Shown here: positions 63,295-64,000 of the stretch, piece by piece
How the letters are laid out: every line of letters begins with the position of its first letter
Numbering within the stretch: the stretch's first letter is position 1
Assembly (NCBI RefSeq): GCF_018332695.1
Contig: NZ_BOQN01000002.1
Location: 36,970 to 100,969, forward strand
Source: Paractinoplanes toevensis
Lineage (GTDB): Bacteria; Actinomycetota; Actinomycetes; Mycobacteriales; Micromonosporaceae
DNA: 64,000 nt
Reading direction: 5' to 3'
Notes under the pieces: model-generated
Told to the model about the DNA's origin: nothing
Databases searched by the model: none
Seen by the model: the letters and a program-made list of their open reading frames with translations, nothing else
Made by a program: the position numbers and the translations under genes

Positions 63295-63879
63295 GTGTCC
63301 GGTGTCCGGAGAGCACTGGTGGCCGTGGTGGCGCTGGTGGTCGTGCTGCTGCCGGGCGCCCCGGCGTGGGCACACACCGCGCTGGTCTCATCGGTGCCGG
63401 CCAAGGACGCCGCCCTGACCAAGGCGCCCACCGCCGTCGCGCTGACCTTCAGCCAGCGCCTCAACCCGGACTTCACCACCATCGTCGTCAGCAACGCGGC
63501 GAGGCAACGGATCCCGGCCGCTCCCCCGGCCATCGATCGGGCGACCGGCACGCTGACGCTGAGCGAGGCGCTGACCAACGGCACCTACACGGTCGCCTAC
63601 CGCGTGGTGTCCACAGACGGCCACACGGTGCAGGGCGCCTACACCTTCACCGTCGCCGACCCCGCCCAGCCGTCCGCCCCAGCCACCCTCTCCCCCACCG
63701 CCGAGCCGGCGACATCGGCAGCGGCCGCCCCACCGCCGCCCGACTCCACCGCCGGCGGCATGCCGACCGGGTTACTGATCGGCCTGGGCTCCGCCGGCCT
63801 ACTCCTGGCGGCCGCCGCGCTCTACCTGTACATCTCCGGCAGGCGCCGCACCACAATCCACAGCGAGTCAGCCGCCTGA
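63295..63879 (+). CDS. CopC-domain copper-binding protein
   Basis: 194 residues. Signal peptide ending AWA, mature N-terminus HTALVSSVPAKDAALT with the N-terminal His used for Cu(II), then the CopC beta-sandwich (LTFSQRLNPDFTTI; YRVVSTDGHTVQGAYTF). A Pro/Ala/Ser linker and one C-terminal transmembrane helix (GLLIGLGSAGLLLAAAALYL) with a basic tail anchor it. GTG at 63295, 17 nt after the DyP stop; last gene of the copper module. Confidence 0.88.
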   Translation: MSGVRRALVAVVALVVVLLPGAPAWAHTALVSSVPAKDAALTKAPTAVALTFSQRLNPDFTTIVVSNAARQRIPAAPPAIDRATGTLTLSEALTNGTYTVAYRVVSTDGHTVQGAYTFTVADPAQPSAPATLSPTAEPATSAAAAPPPPDSTAGGMPTGLLIGLGSAGLLLAAAALYLYISGRRRTTIHSESAA

Positions 63880-64000
63880 CAGCCAGGCCGGCCCACCACC
63901 CACCCACGACCGCGGCCGGCCCGGCAGCGACCCGGCCCGGCCACCCCGCGCTCAGACCTCCCGCCGCCCCGCCCCGCCGCGCCGCGCCGCGCCCCGCCCC
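63880..64000. other. GC-rich window edge, possible 3' end of a minus-strand gene
   Basis: About 120 bp, almost only G and C toward the end. On the minus strand a frame entering from the right would encode an Arg/Gly-rich tail ending at a TGA (63953-63951). Too little is visible to call a gene. Confidence 0.2.

Overview
The window is a high-GC actinobacterial chromosome segment. The GC-rich third positions, frequent GTG and TTG starts, ATGA/GTGA/TTGA start-stop overlaps, AfsK-like kinase, DesK-type histidine kinases, furA-katG pair and B12-riboswitch nrdAB operon all fit a filamentous actinomycete. Micromonosporaceae (Actinoplanes-like) is my best guess, from general resemblance only. I see no phage, insertion sequence, CRISPR array, tRNA or rRNA.

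Layout. 1-5.6 kb: a histidine kinase/response regulator pair with a TAT-exported cyclase and two membrane proteins; a PadR regulator is coupled to the larger membrane protein. 6-10.6 kb: a complete ferric-siderophore ABC importer (two permeases, ATPase, lipoprotein) ending in a coupled alpha/beta hydrolase, with an iron box at its head and a divergent AraC regulator. 11.5-14.5 kb: membrane protein, aldo/keto reductase and EamA exporter, divergent from a MarR regulator across two palindromic operators. 14.6-17.3 kb: furA-katG. 17.9-19.3 kb: secreted GH76. 19.9-23.4 kb: three-subunit molybdenum hydroxylase of PaoABC type. 23.5-28.4 kb: diguanylate cyclase, then a sensory cluster with one intact histidine kinase, one degenerate kinase, a kinase-less sensor paralogue and a divergent regulator. 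28.5-34.3 kb: heme peroxidase with LysM repeats, MEDS/anti-sigma protein, secreted alpha/beta hydrolase. 34.5-36.3 kb: small proteins and nadE. 36.3-37.1 kb: an 0.8 kb gene-free stretch rich in repeats. 37.1-43.3 kb: orphan kinase, RCK potassium channel with a coupled small membrane protein, GH92 mannosidase. 43.4-48.6 kb: a 1751-residue Ser/Thr kinase-AAA-GAF-GGDEF protein. 48.9-52.9 kb: luciferase-like monooxygenase, antiporter and flavin halogenase-like enzyme. 53.7-58.1 kb: TauE/SafE permease, then nrdAB under paired NrdR boxes and a cobalamin riboswitch. 58.2-63.9 kb: secreted lectin, ECF sigma factor and a copper module (CopD-CtaG, PCuAC, DyP peroxidase, CopC).

Themes. Many starts carry TANNNT ending 6 or 7 nt before the start codon with no Shine-Dalgarno, which indicates leaderless transcripts; this helped choose starts. 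Two glycoside hydrolases (GH76, GH92) suggest use of alpha-mannans. KatG, the LysM peroxidase and DyP are three unrelated heme peroxidase families within 50 kb. Signalling is dense: four histidine kinases or relatives, two GGDEF proteins and a kinase/AAA giant. The least ordinary items are the degenerate kinase cluster, the kinase-AAA-GAF-GGDEF protein, the halogenase operon, the twin MarR operators and two families of intergenic repeats.
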